Positions 35,421 to 45,203 of a stretch of 64,000 nucleotides of DNA are shown here, in pieces. Under the pieces are notes generated by a model. That model was not told the DNA's origin. It did no database searches and saw only the letters and a program-made list of their open reading frames with translations. A program made the position numbers and the translations under genes. The stretch is taken from positions 620,001 to 684,000 of the forward strand of contig NZ_PKQK01000001.1 in assembly GCF_002968835.1 (NCBI RefSeq), read 5' to 3'. Positions within the stretch are counted from its first letter, which is position 1. Every line of letters begins with the position of its first letter. The DNA comes from Paenibacillus sp. PCH8 (lineage in GTDB: Bacteria; Bacillota; Bacilli; Paenibacillales; Paenibacillaceae).

Positions 35421-36719
35421 TTACTTTTTCAGACTATCCCAGTTCTGTTGCAACGCATCAAGCAATCCGGCTTTATCCGATTTGCCTGCAACGTAAGCCT
35501 GAATGGTGCTGCCATATTCCTGTGGAACGCCTTCAGGGAAACGGTTGAAGTTCCAGCTGAGTGTTTTATTTTCCTGACTGTACTTCATGATCTCTGTGGC
35601 GAGGTCACCCAGATCCCCTTCGGATGCCGTGATAGAACTGAACGCTGGGATAAACTTGAATTCTTTCGTCATGTACTGTTTACCGATGTCAGATGTCACA
35701 AGCCATTCCAGAAACTCTTTAGCTTCTGCTTTCACTTGCGAGTTCTTGTTCACAACCCAGTAGTTCGGTACACCCACGAACAGCTTGTCGTTCGGCTCAT
35801 TCGTAACTGGCATTGGCAGAATGCCGAGATTCAGATCCGGATCGATTCCATCAATCTGCACCTGAGTCCAGTTCCCTTGCTGCATCATCGCTGCTTCTCC
35901 ACTTGCAAACAAAGTTACCTGTGTATTGTAGTCGGTTGTCAGCGGGTTTTTGTTGCTGTATTTCAGCGTTAGGTCGAGCAGATTCATCCAGTCTGTAAAC
36001 ACTTGGTTGCCTGGGATTTTCTCCGTACCTTCGTTGAGTCCCTGAATGAATTTCACCGGGTCTGCCTGATTCGCAAACGCCACGTTCACGTTATGGTTCC
36101 CGAGAACCCACCACTCCTGATATCCGTTCGAAAATGGTGTGATGCCTGCGGCTTGAAGTTTCTGTGCAGCCTGGTCCAATTGTTCCAGTGTGGTTGGAAT
36201 TTCCGTGTTGCCTGCCTTTTGGAACAGGTCTTTGTTGTATATGAAACCGTAGCCTTCCAGTGCCAGCGGCTGTCCATAGAGTTTACCGTCTTTGGTCATT
36301 GGCTCTTTGGCTACTTCGAGCGCATCCTTAGCCCATGATTCACCAGACAGATCTTCCAGGTATTCAAGCCATGTGTCCAGTTCACGGTATCCGCCAACGT
36401 TGAAAATATCCGGTTGTTCGCCTGCGGCAAACTTCGCTTTTAATGCTGCGCCGTAGTCACTGCCGCCACCTACAGTTTGAATGTCCAGTTTGACGCCTGG
36501 ATGAGACGATTCATATTCCGCTTTGAGACGGTTAAGCGCTTCTGCAATTTCGACTTTGAACTGAAAAATTTTAATCGTTTTGTCCCCGGTAGCCGCCTCA
36601 CCGCCACCTTGGGCATCTGTATTAACCGGACTGCCACTTTTATCTCCGTTGCCACAACCCGCAAGCATTACCGAAAAAGCAATCAGCATAAGCAACGTCA
36701 ACTTCGTCATTCTTTTCAT
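35421..36719 (-). CDS. extracellular sugar-binding lipoprotein of an ABC importer
   Basis: A 432-residue family 1 solute-binding protein. Lipobox VMLAGC near 17-22, followed by an acidic linker. Typical body features: LKAEYESSHPGVKLDI, GEQPDIFNVGGYRELD, ALEGYGFIYNKDLFQKAG, FASGEAAMMQQGNWT. It captures an oligosaccharide outside the cell and delivers it to the two permeases upstream. No ATPase gene is present, so a shared MsmX-type ATPase is likely. ATG at 36719 follows GGGAGAG. A 214-base gap separates it from the preceding permease. Confidence 0.93.
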   Translation of the reverse strand: MKRMTKLTLLMLIAFSVMLAGCGNGDKSGSPVNTDAQGGGEAATGDKTIKIFQFKVEIAEALNRLKAEYESSHPGVKLDIQTVGGGSDYGAALKAKFAAGEQPDIFNVGGYRELDTWLEYLEDLSGESWAKDALEVAKEPMTKDGKLYGQPLALEGYGFIYNKDLFQKAGNTEIPTTLEQLDQAAQKLQAAGITPFSNGYQEWWVLGNHNVNVAFANQADPVKFIQGLNEGTEKIPGNQVFTDWMNLLDLTLKYSNKNPLTTDYNTQVTLFASGEAAMMQQGNWTQVQIDGIDPDLNLGILPMPVTNEPNDKLFVGVPNYWVVNKNSQVKAEAKEFLEWLVTSDIGKQYMTKEFKFIPAFSSITASEGDLGDLATEIMKYSQENKTLSWNFNRFPEGVPQEYGSTIQAYVAGKSDKAGLLDALQQNWDSLKK

Positions 36720-36933
36720 ATCTACACTCTCCCTATCGTAGTTTCCGTATAACAAACCGTTTTTGTGTGGCGAGAACCTTGCCTTTGAAGCGTGTTTTCA
36801 TTCTAACGAATCATAGCGACGTTCCTTGCCCCAATCCATTCAGGCCACCGAGGAGCAACAGCGACCGAAAGCGCAACTTGAGCCCCGCTGCGACCTTACC
36901 TCGCACTCCCCCACAGCGAACCTTCTCTCGCAC

Positions 36934-37770
36934 TCACCCTTTAACTGACCCAGCGGTAATTCCCTGAATGATATACTTTTGCATCAGCAGGAAGAAGATA
37001 ATGATTGGCATGATGCCAAGTACAAGGGCTGGCAATGCCAGATCCCATTGCTTGGTATATTGACCAAAGAGTGCAAAGGTCGCAATCGGAATGGTACGCA
37101 GGTTGGAGCTCTGGAGAATCAGGGATGGAAGCAGATAATCATTCCAGATCCATAACGTGTTCAGGATAATAACGGTTACGTACATCGGCTTCATGAGCGG
37201 GAATACAATTCGGAAGAATACGCCGTAAACTGAGCTTCCGTCCACTCGGGCCGCTTCCTCAATCTCCAGCGGGACCGATTTGACGAACCCGTGGAACAAG
37301 AAGACAGACATCGGTGCTCCGAAACCGAGATAACAGATAATCAGTCCACCGAGGCTGTCGATCAGTCCCAGATTACTTGTAACCGTAACCAGTGGAATCA
37401 TGATAGACTGGAACGGAATCACCATGGCGGCAATGAACATGCCGAACAAAATCCGGTTGAACCGGGTATTGCTGCGAACCATTCGGTACGCGGCCATGGA
37501 ACTGATCAGCACAAGCAGCAGATTGCTGACCACGGTAACGATGAGCGAGTTCATTAGCGCGGACGGGAAGTTAATTTTCTCCCAGGCATTCGCATAATTG
37601 CCCCACTGGAATACTTCCGGCCATGCAGCCGAGTTGGTGAGCAGGTCACCGAATGTTTTGACTGAATTCACAAACAGGAAGTAGAACGGAACCAGGAACA
37701 TTAATCCAATGAGCACCATAATAATCTCGGTTAGCATGGTACTGAAGCGGTAATTTTTCGTTGTTTCCAT
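36934..37770 (-). CDS. carbohydrate ABC transporter permease (MalG type)
   Basis: A 278-residue permease with six helices. The EAA loop is EIEEAARVDGSSVYGVFFRIVFPLMKP (core EAARVDGSS...FP), which contacts the ATPase. It imports the substrate held by the 35421-36719 protein. Its ATG follows directly on the MalF-type TAG stop codon, so the two are translationally coupled. Confidence 0.95.
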   Translation of the reverse strand: METTKNYRFSTMLTEIIMVLIGLMFLVPFYFLFVNSVKTFGDLLTNSAAWPEVFQWGNYANAWEKINFPSALMNSLIVTVVSNLLLVLISSMAAYRMVRSNTRFNRILFGMFIAAMVIPFQSIMIPLVTVTSNLGLIDSLGGLIICYLGFGAPMSVFLFHGFVKSVPLEIEEAARVDGSSVYGVFFRIVFPLMKPMYVTVIILNTLWIWNDYLLPSLILQSSNLRTIPIATFALFGQYTKQWDLALPALVLGIMPIIIFFLLMQKYIIQGITAGSVKG

Positions 37771-38652
37771 CTATGCTTCCACCTCCTTGCTCTTCGTCAC
37801 ACGTACCTGAATCATCGTGATAATGGCAACGATTACGAAGAACACGAGTGCTTTGGCTGTCCCGATGCCATATCGATTATTCACAAAGGCTTCATTGTAA
37901 ATATTAAGTGCAACCGATTCTGTCGATCCGAACGGTCCGCCTTTGGTCAGTGACAGATTGAGATCGAACATTTTGAACGACCAGGAAATCGCGAGAAACA
38001 GACAGATGGTTACACCCGGCATAATGAGCGGAAAAATGATGCTCCGCAGTACCTGCCAGCGACTTGCTCCATCAATTTCGGCGGCTTCCAACAGATCGGA
38101 AGATACATTCGTCAAAGATGAGATGTAGATGACCATCAGGTAACCAGCCGTCTGCCATACAAATACGATAACGATTCCCCAGAAGGCGGTTGGTTCGTCT
38201 CCCAGCCAAGGGAGATTGAAGAAGGACCACCCGGTTACGTCGCCCACTGCTGAAAACCCTTTCACAAATATGAATTGCCAGATAAAGCCGAGCAACAAAC
38301 CACCGATCACGTTAGGCATAAAAAAGATCGTGCGCAGAATGTTTCTCGTCTTGAGCGGTTTGGTCAGGAAATACGCCAGGAAAAACCCAATCACATTGGT
38401 CAGAATCACACCAACCACGGTGAAGCGCACTGTAAACCAAAACGCCGTTTGGAACTTGGGATCATTCACAAAAACATGCACGAAGTTATCGAACCCTACC
38501 CAATTAATGTTCTTGGACACCCCGTTCCAGTCCGTGAAGGAATATACCATGCCAAGCAGGAAAGGGACCACGATGATGAGAATAAAAAACACGATGGAGG
38601 GACCCACGAACACAAGCTGCTGTAGCAGCTGTGAAGATTTGCGATGCTTCAT
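37771..38652 (-). CDS. carbohydrate ABC transporter permease (MalF type)
   Basis: A 293-residue permease with six helices. The EAA loop is LLEAAEIDGASRWQVLRSIIFP in register (core EAAEIDGAS...FP). First gene of the operon, divergent from the sensor kinase at 38796. ATG at 38652 follows AAGGGGAG; a 42-codon longer frame has no ribosome site and reaches into the promoter region. Confidence 0.95.
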   Translation of the reverse strand: MKHRKSSQLLQQLVFVGPSIVFFILIIVVPFLLGMVYSFTDWNGVSKNINWVGFDNFVHVFVNDPKFQTAFWFTVRFTVVGVILTNVIGFFLAYFLTKPLKTRNILRTIFFMPNVIGGLLLGFIWQFIFVKGFSAVGDVTGWSFFNLPWLGDEPTAFWGIVIVFVWQTAGYLMVIYISSLTNVSSDLLEAAEIDGASRWQVLRSIIFPLIMPGVTICLFLAISWSFKMFDLNLSLTKGGPFGSTESVALNIYNEAFVNNRYGIGTAKALVFFVIVAIITMIQVRVTKSKEVEA

Positions 38653-38795
38653 ATCGTTCTCCCCTTCTATAGATGGATGAATTTGGTCTCTTTTTCTATT
38701 AAACCCCAATATCGGCGAGGGAAACACCGACCCTTGTGAACACTTGGGGGTAAAATATTGTCCTCTCTTAACCTGCAACCGGAAGGGGTGTCTCG

Positions 38796-40625
38796 ATGTC
38801 CAAATACTACAGCATACGCACCAAGCTTATCGCTTTTATGCTCATTGCCACCACGCTCCCGTTGCTCGCATCGATTAGCATGACATTCATTCAGACCAAG
38901 ACTGCACTGCGGGAGCAGGCCGTCGAAGAGAACAAACGCCTGATCTACCAAGCGTCCACCAATCTCAATAACTATGTGGATAACGTGGCCAGAGCGTCGC
39001 TCGCTGTGTATAACGACCCGAACTTTCTGCGTAACTTGGCGAAGATTCCTGGTGATTATCGTGCGGTTGCAGAGGTGTACACAACCTTACAGACGATACG
39101 TGCGGCGGTGCCGGATGTGTTCCAGCTGTATTTGCACTCTTTTGCCGCCAATCAGTCTACCCTGATTACGAACCCCTTCCCGAAACGGGAAGAACGCAAA
39201 CAAGCCTACTCCGACTCCCTTCATGGAAAAACGAACGGGAACAGCCAGGACATATGGGTTGAATCCGCGCATGCAAGTCACACGTATGGGTTCAAGGCAG
39301 CTTCTGCAGATGACCCTTCCAGAACAGTGATTACGCTGCATCGTGCGATCAAAGATGTGCCTTCGACCGAGCGCCTGGGTGTACTTGCCATTGATCTGAA
39401 TATGAATACCATCGCAGCGATCTGCGGTAGACTGTATGATCCGGCAAAGGAACAGATCTATGTGTTGGATGGTCAGAATCAGATCATTTACCAGGGACGG
39501 TCAGAAGTCAATCATACCGATGCATTACGAAAGGAAACGGCTAACGAACTGAAGTTGGTACAATCCGATACAGGTACAGCACAGAATGCCGCAGGGCATT
39601 TTGAACAAGATCGGTCCATGTATGTGTATCAACAGCTGGGAAGCACTTATGCCGATTGGACCATCGTCAAACAGATCCCGAATGAGACGTTATATGCCAG
39701 AGCAACTACTCTCACGTGGAATAACGCAATGATTGCCATTGCGGCGCTTGTATTGGTCATTGTCGCCACACTGTTCATCTCCATCCGCATCACCGGACCG
39801 CTCAAGCAGCTCATGCGGTATATGAACCAGATTCAAGCCGGGCGTCTGCAGGTGGATATCCGTCTATCGAGTCGAGATGAATTCGGAGTACTCGCTCGTC
39901 ATTTCCGGGATATGATGGATACGGTAAATAATCTGATCCTGCGGGAATACCGTTTGGAGATTGCGAACAAGACGAATCAGCTCAAAGCGTTGCAAGGGCA
40001 GATTCATCCGCATTTTCTCTATAATACACTGCAATCCATTGGTACACTTGCTCTTCAACAGCAAGGACAACGGGCGTATACATTGCTCTCTTCCCTGTCC
40101 AAAATGCTGCGCTACAGTATGCGAGATCAGACCTGCGTGACGTTACGTGAAGAAGCAGAGCATGCCCGGTTATATCTGGAACTGCAACAGGAGCGGTTCG
40201 GTGACCGCATAGAGGCAGATATGGATTTTGCTGAAGACACCCTGTCTGTTGAAATGCCCAGAATGACGTTACAACCTTTACTAGAGAATTATTTCAAACA
40301 CGGAGCAGATGTTCAGCCAGGCAAAGGATACCTATCCATATCCAGTCGCCGGGTTGACGATCATTGGATTGAGATAGAACTGAGCAATAACGGGCCCTCC
40401 ATCCCTGCAGATAAGTTACTGGAGATTAGGGGATGGCTGCACCTCAACGACACCTCAGCCGGGTTAGCCACACAGGAATCCGATGAGTCCGAATCTATTG
40501 GTCTTCGAAATGTGATGCGCAGACTTCAATTGAACTCACATCCGGGTCATCCAGCCAGACTTGAGATCAGCAATCTGGAACCAAACGGTGTGATGCTCAG
40601 GGTTAAACTATATGCGGGAGAGTGA
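38796..40625 (+). CDS. sensor histidine kinase, YesM type
   Basis: A 609-residue two-component sensor. TM1 at ~12-33, a large extracellular sensor domain to ~300, TM2 ~305-330, a HAMP domain (GPLKQLMRYMNQIQAG), the His_kinase motif QIHPHFLYNTLQS with the phosphorylated His near residue 404, and an HATPase domain with N-box LLENYFKHG. The divergent ABC importer and the adjacent YesN-type regulator suggest it senses the sugar or its binding protein and controls import. ATG follows GGAAGGGG. Confidence 0.94.
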   Translation: MSKYYSIRTKLIAFMLIATTLPLLASISMTFIQTKTALREQAVEENKRLIYQASTNLNNYVDNVARASLAVYNDPNFLRNLAKIPGDYRAVAEVYTTLQTIRAAVPDVFQLYLHSFAANQSTLITNPFPKREERKQAYSDSLHGKTNGNSQDIWVESAHASHTYGFKAASADDPSRTVITLHRAIKDVPSTERLGVLAIDLNMNTIAAICGRLYDPAKEQIYVLDGQNQIIYQGRSEVNHTDALRKETANELKLVQSDTGTAQNAAGHFEQDRSMYVYQQLGSTYADWTIVKQIPNETLYARATTLTWNNAMIAIAALVLVIVATLFISIRITGPLKQLMRYMNQIQAGRLQVDIRLSSRDEFGVLARHFRDMMDTVNNLILREYRLEIANKTNQLKALQGQIHPHFLYNTLQSIGTLALQQQGQRAYTLLSSLSKMLRYSMRDQTCVTLREEAEHARLYLELQQERFGDRIEADMDFAEDTLSVEMPRMTLQPLLENYFKHGADVQPGKGYLSISSRRVDDHWIEIELSNNGPSIPADKLLEIRGWLHLNDTSAGLATQESDESESIGLRNVMRRLQLNSHPGHPARLEISNLEPNGVMLRVKLYAGE

Positions 40626-40630
40626 AGCAC

Positions 40631-42259
40631 ATGAAAGCACTGATTGTCGATGATGAAAAACATGTCCGCGATGCCATCCGGCTGCTTGGTCGTTGGGAAT
40701 ACTTGGGTATTGATACGTTACTGGAAGCGGCAGATGGTGACGAAGCCGTAGCCTCCATCACGGCACATCAACCGCAAATTATCCTCAGTGATATGCGCAT
40801 GCCTGGCAAGGACGGTATGGCATTGCTTGAATGGATATCGGTTCATACCCCACACAGCAAGGTGCTAGTCATTAGCGGATATGATGATTTTGAACTTGTC
40901 AGACATGCGATCCGACATGGGGGCATGGACTACCTGCTGAAACCTGTGGAGGCAGATGAACTGAATGCATCCTTGGCGAAGGCAGTCACCGCATGGAGTG
41001 AAGAGGATAACATTCGAATGCAGTCCACCAGGCAGTCCATCGTGGTTAATCGAATGAGACCCCATTATCAGGATCGTCTGCTCACCGAGCTTGCCGTTGG
41101 AAGAGGCAACAGCAGTTCGCAAATGGAACGATTACGGGATGAGTTGGATCTGCCAGGTGACATTCATATGTGCAGTGTAGCCGTCACCAGCCTGTCCCAT
41201 CTGGATGCAGATTGTCTAGCTAAATACCGCAGTCAACCGGACCTGCTCGTGTTCTCGGTGTTAAATATCTGTACGGAAATGTTATCCACACCTGATGAAG
41301 GTGTGATGTTCCGCCAATTAGATCAAACCGACGAGGTTGTTCTTCTACATTGGGGCTCCTCTTCCTCACTGCGAAGCATACTAGACAGGGTGAATGATGC
41401 TTTGGAGCAGACGATTCAGCGCCGGCTTCATTTCGGTATAGCCACGTGCGAGTCATATCCTGGCGGAATCTCAGGAGCCTATCTGGAAGCCAGTTCGAGA
41501 TTATGGCGACGTAATGCATTGCAGACCAAGCAGCGAATTCATGTTTCAGTGGAATCATCCAACGGGAACAAGAGCAAGCGTTTAACCGCCCATGAAGAAC
41601 CCTTGCGTATGGCAGCCATGAGCTGTCGCGCTTCCCGTGTATCCACGGCAGTAGCTGAATGGCTTGATCCGATCACGGATGTTGAGGTTATCAGCGCAGA
41701 GCAGATTCAACACTGGGTCGAAGAGATGGAATGGATGCTGGGCCGCTGGCTTAATGATGCGGCAGGTTCGCCATCCAAAGAGGAAGAGGTGACGGAGGAA
41801 CAATCCATTCCATTTGCCGAGTTGCCTTTTGACCATGAAGGGCTGTTATCCTTCCCCTTGCTTCGTTCCCTGCTTGAACACCGGTTGCTTGCCGCCGGAA
41901 AAGTGCTCACTGCTCATCACCACGCTGACCCTGACCCGATGAGCGAGATTGCGCGCTACATGGATACCCATTATCAGGAGGATCTGTCCTTGCAGCAGAT
42001 TGCCGCGCGTTTCTATCTGAGCCGAGAGTATATATCACGCAAATTCAAACAGCAATTTGGCCTGAACTGGTCGGAGTATTTGGGCAGACTGAGGATCAAT
42101 AGTGCGAAGGTGCTTCTGCAGAATCCGACCTTGCGCATTGTCAAAATCTCGGAGATGGTTGGATATCAGGATGAGAAATATTTCAGCAAAGTGTTCAAAA
42201 AGATGGAGGGCATCACACCAGCGGAATATCGCAAAACCGTATTACAAACAGGTACGTAA
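40631..42259 (+). CDS. AraC-type response regulator, YesN type
   Basis: A 542-residue regulator. Receiver domain 1-~120 with phospho-Asp in ILSDMRMPGKDG (~54), Thr/Ser and Lys region LVISGYDDFE and YLLKPV. A long middle domain without a recognised fold, then two C-terminal AraC helix-turn-helices (LSLQQIAARFYLSREYISRKF and VKISEMVGYQDEKYFSKVFKK, ending ITPAEYR). ATG at 40631 is 10 bases after GGGAG; an upstream GTG at 40622 overlaps the kinase stop codon. It is expected to activate the divergent ABC operon. Confidence 0.94.
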   Translation: MKALIVDDEKHVRDAIRLLGRWEYLGIDTLLEAADGDEAVASITAHQPQIILSDMRMPGKDGMALLEWISVHTPHSKVLVISGYDDFELVRHAIRHGGMDYLLKPVEADELNASLAKAVTAWSEEDNIRMQSTRQSIVVNRMRPHYQDRLLTELAVGRGNSSSQMERLRDELDLPGDIHMCSVAVTSLSHLDADCLAKYRSQPDLLVFSVLNICTEMLSTPDEGVMFRQLDQTDEVVLLHWGSSSSLRSILDRVNDALEQTIQRRLHFGIATCESYPGGISGAYLEASSRLWRRNALQTKQRIHVSVESSNGNKSKRLTAHEEPLRMAAMSCRASRVSTAVAEWLDPITDVEVISAEQIQHWVEEMEWMLGRWLNDAAGSPSKEEEVTEEQSIPFAELPFDHEGLLSFPLLRSLLEHRLLAAGKVLTAHHHADPDPMSEIARYMDTHYQEDLSLQQIAARFYLSREYISRKFKQQFGLNWSEYLGRLRINSAKVLLQNPTLRIVKISEMVGYQDEKYFSKVFKKMEGITPAEYRKTVLQTGT

Positions 42260-42278
42260 CGCGTATCTGTTCCGAATT

Positions 42279-42325
42279 AAAAAGAGTACTCCCGGCATGA
42301 CCCATCGGGAGTACTCTTTTCCTTT
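42279..42325 (+). terminator. intrinsic terminator of the YesMN-type operon
   Basis: Arms AAAAGAGTACTCCCG / CGGGAGTACTCTTTT with T-rich tail. Confidence 0.85.
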
Positions 42326-42351
42326 TTTACTTTTACAGGGAATAGCCTATA

Positions 42352-42519
42352 TCATGACGACTTTTTGGCTCTTTCTTTTCTAAGATAGGATAAGATCCGA
42401 AATATTGCGGCTACAGCTATACCCAAGTAAAGATAATAAATTTTATTTCCCGTTGTATAGGCTGCTATAGAAAAAAAGATAACGATGAACGGAACCAGTG
42501 CAATATCCAGGTAGAACAT
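42352..42519 (-). CDS. small two-helix membrane protein, start uncertain
   Basis: A 55-residue frame from ATG 42519 (YLDIALVPFIVIFFSIAA and YYLYLGIAVAAIFRIL are helices, then basic KERAKKSS). The reading frame stays open upstream through IPNYRKI, and a strong site AAAGGGGGAG sits six bases before an ATC codon at 42540-42538, where no ordinary start exists. Either initiation is at a non-ATG codon, or a base is missing from the five-G run. No family recognised. Confidence 0.45.
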   Translation of the reverse strand: MFYLDIALVPFIVIFFSIAAYTTGNKIYYLYLGIAVAAIFRILSYLRKERAKKSS

Positions 42520-42613
42520 GATCTTCCGATAATTAGGGATACTAATCTCCCCCTTTGATTTACCAAAAATGGTTGTATTAATTATATACTATCATACATG
42601 TGCATTGAATTGG

Positions 42614-43579
42614 TCACCGATCCCGCAGAATCACTGCAGGCACAAGTCGTATGTAGATCAACTCCCCCGCGAGTTCCACCATCGTCTGTGTGACAATGAC
42701 CGCGGCAGCTATGGTTGCCCATTCTGGCGGCAGCGCAAGCGCCAACGGCAGAACGACCAGTGAATTCCGCGTGGCAGAGCTGAAAATCAGCGCCCGTCCT
42801 GCGCCTACATCCAATCGAAACAGCACAGCCAGCATTCGTGATACGAAAGGCATAATCACCAGGAAAGCGATATAGATCGGAATCACATTTACGATAATCG
42901 CCATATCATTGTAGACTTTACCAATCTGAGATGCGACCACCACAATCAGTGCAAGTGCCATTAAGGGGACGGGTAACCAGCCCGTTGCGTTTAACAAGAC
43001 CTCACCGGCAGGTTTTCGTTTAGACCCTACTTGAGTACAGATTGCGAGCAGCAACGGAATGACAATCAAGAATAAAAATGCCTCGGCAAACGGCTCCAAC
43101 TGCATCATTCGGGCCGCTTCTGTTCCCACAAATAACCAAAGATACACAGGCAGCATCAACATCTGTACCACGAACAGAAGAGGTGTTGCGGCAAGCATCA
43201 GCTTCTCGTTTCCCTTTCCCAGCTGAGTAAACACAATCACATAGTCAATGCATGGAGTGAGCAACACCAGATAGACTCCCAACAAAACTGCGGGCGTTTG
43301 CGGAAAAACAAGTGTAAGCAGCCATACAACGACAGGAACGATGACAAAATTAGCTACAAGCAAAGCACCAATAAATCGAAGATTCGACATGGAATCTTTG
43401 AGCTGCAAAAAAGGAATCTGCACAAACATACTATATAACAGAACAGCAAGTACCGGAGACACGGTGTAGTGTAGCAGATCTCCCCATACCGGATTGCCCA
43501 GCCCCAATGCTGCTCCTACGAATAATGCAACGACATAGAACCAGGTTTGCTGTTTCTCCATCGTTTCTCTCGAAAACAT
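42614..43579 (-). CDS. BASS/ACR3-type transporter (arsenic resistance-like)
   Basis: A 321-residue protein with ~10 helices of the bile acid:sodium symporter/ACR3 superfamily. It has LTPCIDYVIVFTQLGKG, the position of the conserved Cys in ACR3 arsenite exporters, and RNSLVVLPLALALP near the end. No arsR or arsC lies nearby, so the arsenite role is uncertain; other anion substrates are possible. ATG at 43579 follows AGGAGG. Confidence 0.82.
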   Translation of the reverse strand: MFSRETMEKQQTWFYVVALFVGAALGLGNPVWGDLLHYTVSPVLAVLLYSMFVQIPFLQLKDSMSNLRFIGALLVANFVIVPVVVWLLTLVFPQTPAVLLGVYLVLLTPCIDYVIVFTQLGKGNEKLMLAATPLLFVVQMLMLPVYLWLFVGTEAARMMQLEPFAEAFLFLIVIPLLLAICTQVGSKRKPAGEVLLNATGWLPVPLMALALIVVVASQIGKVYNDMAIIVNVIPIYIAFLVIMPFVSRMLAVLFRLDVGAGRALIFSSATRNSLVVLPLALALPPEWATIAAAVIVTQTMVELAGELIYIRLVPAVILRDR

Positions 43580-43807
43580 ACTTCTCCTCCTCCGTTGAAC
43601 ATTTGGGCGTATATCGCGCGGACATATTCAAGCTTCATTATGCGTACATTGGGACAGAGTACATATCCATGAATGACAAGCACAGGATATCGAGGCATTA
43701 TCTTTGTGAATTTTGGGTGGCTGTTATTAGAATGGGTAAGAACTGGGTATATTCATTGTAGACTGACCCGTGGTTCATTCATTTCGTTAAACCAAGGAGG
43801 AAACGCA

Positions 43808-44566
43808 ATGTCACGTAACAATCCGTACAAGTGGTTAAACGCCATTGGATTTATCGCTGTAATTATCGTGAACTACCTCTCCAACGCTCTACCCATCGGA
43901 GGTAAGACGAACAAAGAAGTATCGGATATGTACCCTGTGCTGCTCACACCTTCGGGCTATGCCTTCTCTATATGGGGCCTGATCTACCTGCTGCTTGCAG
44001 GGTTCGTAATCTATCAGTTCGTTCCCGCTTCCTGGAAAAGGGATTCGATCACCCGACTCGGGTATTGGTTCCTGGCAAGCTGCGCGTTCAATGTGGCATG
44101 GATTTTTGCTTTTCAAAATCTCCAGACCGGTCTCGCCTTACTGATTATCATACTGCTTCTGCTGACCCTGATCATGCTGTATGTAAAGACACGTACCATC
44201 ACGGTGCCGACCACTGCCGAAATCTGGCTCGTGAAGCTGCCATTCAGCATCTATCTGGGATGGATAAGTGTGGCAACCATAGTCAATGCAGCTGTGCTAT
44301 TATATAAAATCGGCTGGGATGGCTTTGGTATCAGTGAACCGACCTGGACAATCATCATGCTAATTGTAGGTATGGCACTGGCTGTGCTCGTCAGCTTCCG
44401 TTATCGCGACAGCGTGTATCCACTCGTATTTACATGGGCATACATTGCCATTGCACTTAAACAAAAGGATGTCACTTCTGTCTATTATACGGCAATCATC
44501 ATTGCGATCGTACTAGCAATCTATGCCGTATGGTTATTCTTCGCCCGTAATCAGGATCGGGATTAA
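43808..44566 (+). CDS. TspO/MBR-like (tryptophan-rich sensory protein) membrane protein
   Basis: A 252-residue protein with about eight helices, longer than the classic five-helix TspO (~160). The LTPSGYAFSIWGLIYLLL segment and FNVAWIFAF are the family's characteristic patterns. Related proteins are called tryptophan-rich sensory proteins; the ligand is unknown. ATG at 43808 follows AAGGAGG; an upstream frame of 45 codons is unsupported. Confidence 0.82.
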   Translation: MSRNNPYKWLNAIGFIAVIIVNYLSNALPIGGKTNKEVSDMYPVLLTPSGYAFSIWGLIYLLLAGFVIYQFVPASWKRDSITRLGYWFLASCAFNVAWIFAFQNLQTGLALLIIILLLLTLIMLYVKTRTITVPTTAEIWLVKLPFSIYLGWISVATIVNAAVLLYKIGWDGFGISEPTWTIIMLIVGMALAVLVSFRYRDSVYPLVFTWAYIAIALKQKDVTSVYYTAIIIAIVLAIYAVWLFFARNQDRD

Positions 44567-44609
44567 GCGAATCCCTCTCTAGCATAACTCCAAAACATAG
44601 CGCAAAAGC

Positions 44610-44650
44610 AAAAAGCCGATTTCGGTCATTCGACCTGAAATCGGCTTTTT
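44610..44650. terminator. bidirectional intrinsic terminator
   Basis: Arms AAAAAGCCGATTTCGGTC / GACCTGAAATCGGCTTTTT (one mismatch), between convergent TspO-like and ridA genes. Confidence 0.85.
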
Positions 44651-44681
44651 ATGTATTTCAGTACGGACTATGGTTGTTATC

Positions 44682-45056
44682 CTATTTCAGAGCAATAACC
44701 TCAATCTCTACAAGTGCATCTTTCGGCAAACGGGCCACTTCCACTGCACTGCGTGCCGGATATGGTTGTTCGAAGAACGTGCTATATATTTCATTCACAG
44801 GAACGAAATCGTTCATGTCTTTCAGGAACACCGTCGTTTTCACGATTTTGTCCATACTTGTGCCTGCTGCTTCAAGAATCGCCTTCACATTGCTCAAGGA
44901 CAGACGTGTCTGCTCCTGTACATCTGCGCCGAATTCTCCCGTTTGTGGATTCAGACCAAGCTGTCCAGAAGTATAGATGAAATCGCCTGCATCAACGGCT
45001 TGACTGTATGGACCAATGGCGCCTGGCGCCTGATCGGTAGAGATTGGTTTTTTCAT
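44682..45056 (-). CDS. ridA: RidA, enamine/imine deaminase
   Basis: A 124-residue archetypal RidA. Motifs: APGAIGPYSQAVDAGDFIYTSGQLGLNP, the active-site Arg in YPARSAVEVARLPKDALVEIE. It hydrolyses 2-aminoacrylate and related imines. ATG at 45056 follows GAAGGAG; six upstream codons are unsupported. A TATAAT on the minus strand near 45130 is its likely -10. Confidence 0.95.
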   Translation of the reverse strand: MKKPISTDQAPGAIGPYSQAVDAGDFIYTSGQLGLNPQTGEFGADVQEQTRLSLSNVKAILEAAGTSMDKIVKTTVFLKDMNDFVPVNEIYSTFFEQPYPARSAVEVARLPKDALVEIEVIALK

Positions 45057-45203
45057 GGACGAATTCTCCTTCATGTTCGCCGCACTGCCACCGCAAGGAG
45101 ACAGGCCTCGAACTCATTTTTGATGCCTATTATACCACGATCACACTCAAGCAAGAAACGTACCTCCTTGACCGCATCAAGCAAGCAGGAAAATCCGAAG
45201 GTT

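Noticed and set aside
41283-41291. Perfect TTATCCACA DnaA box
   Set aside because: Single copy inside the response-regulator coding sequence; one perfect box in a window of this size is expected by chance.
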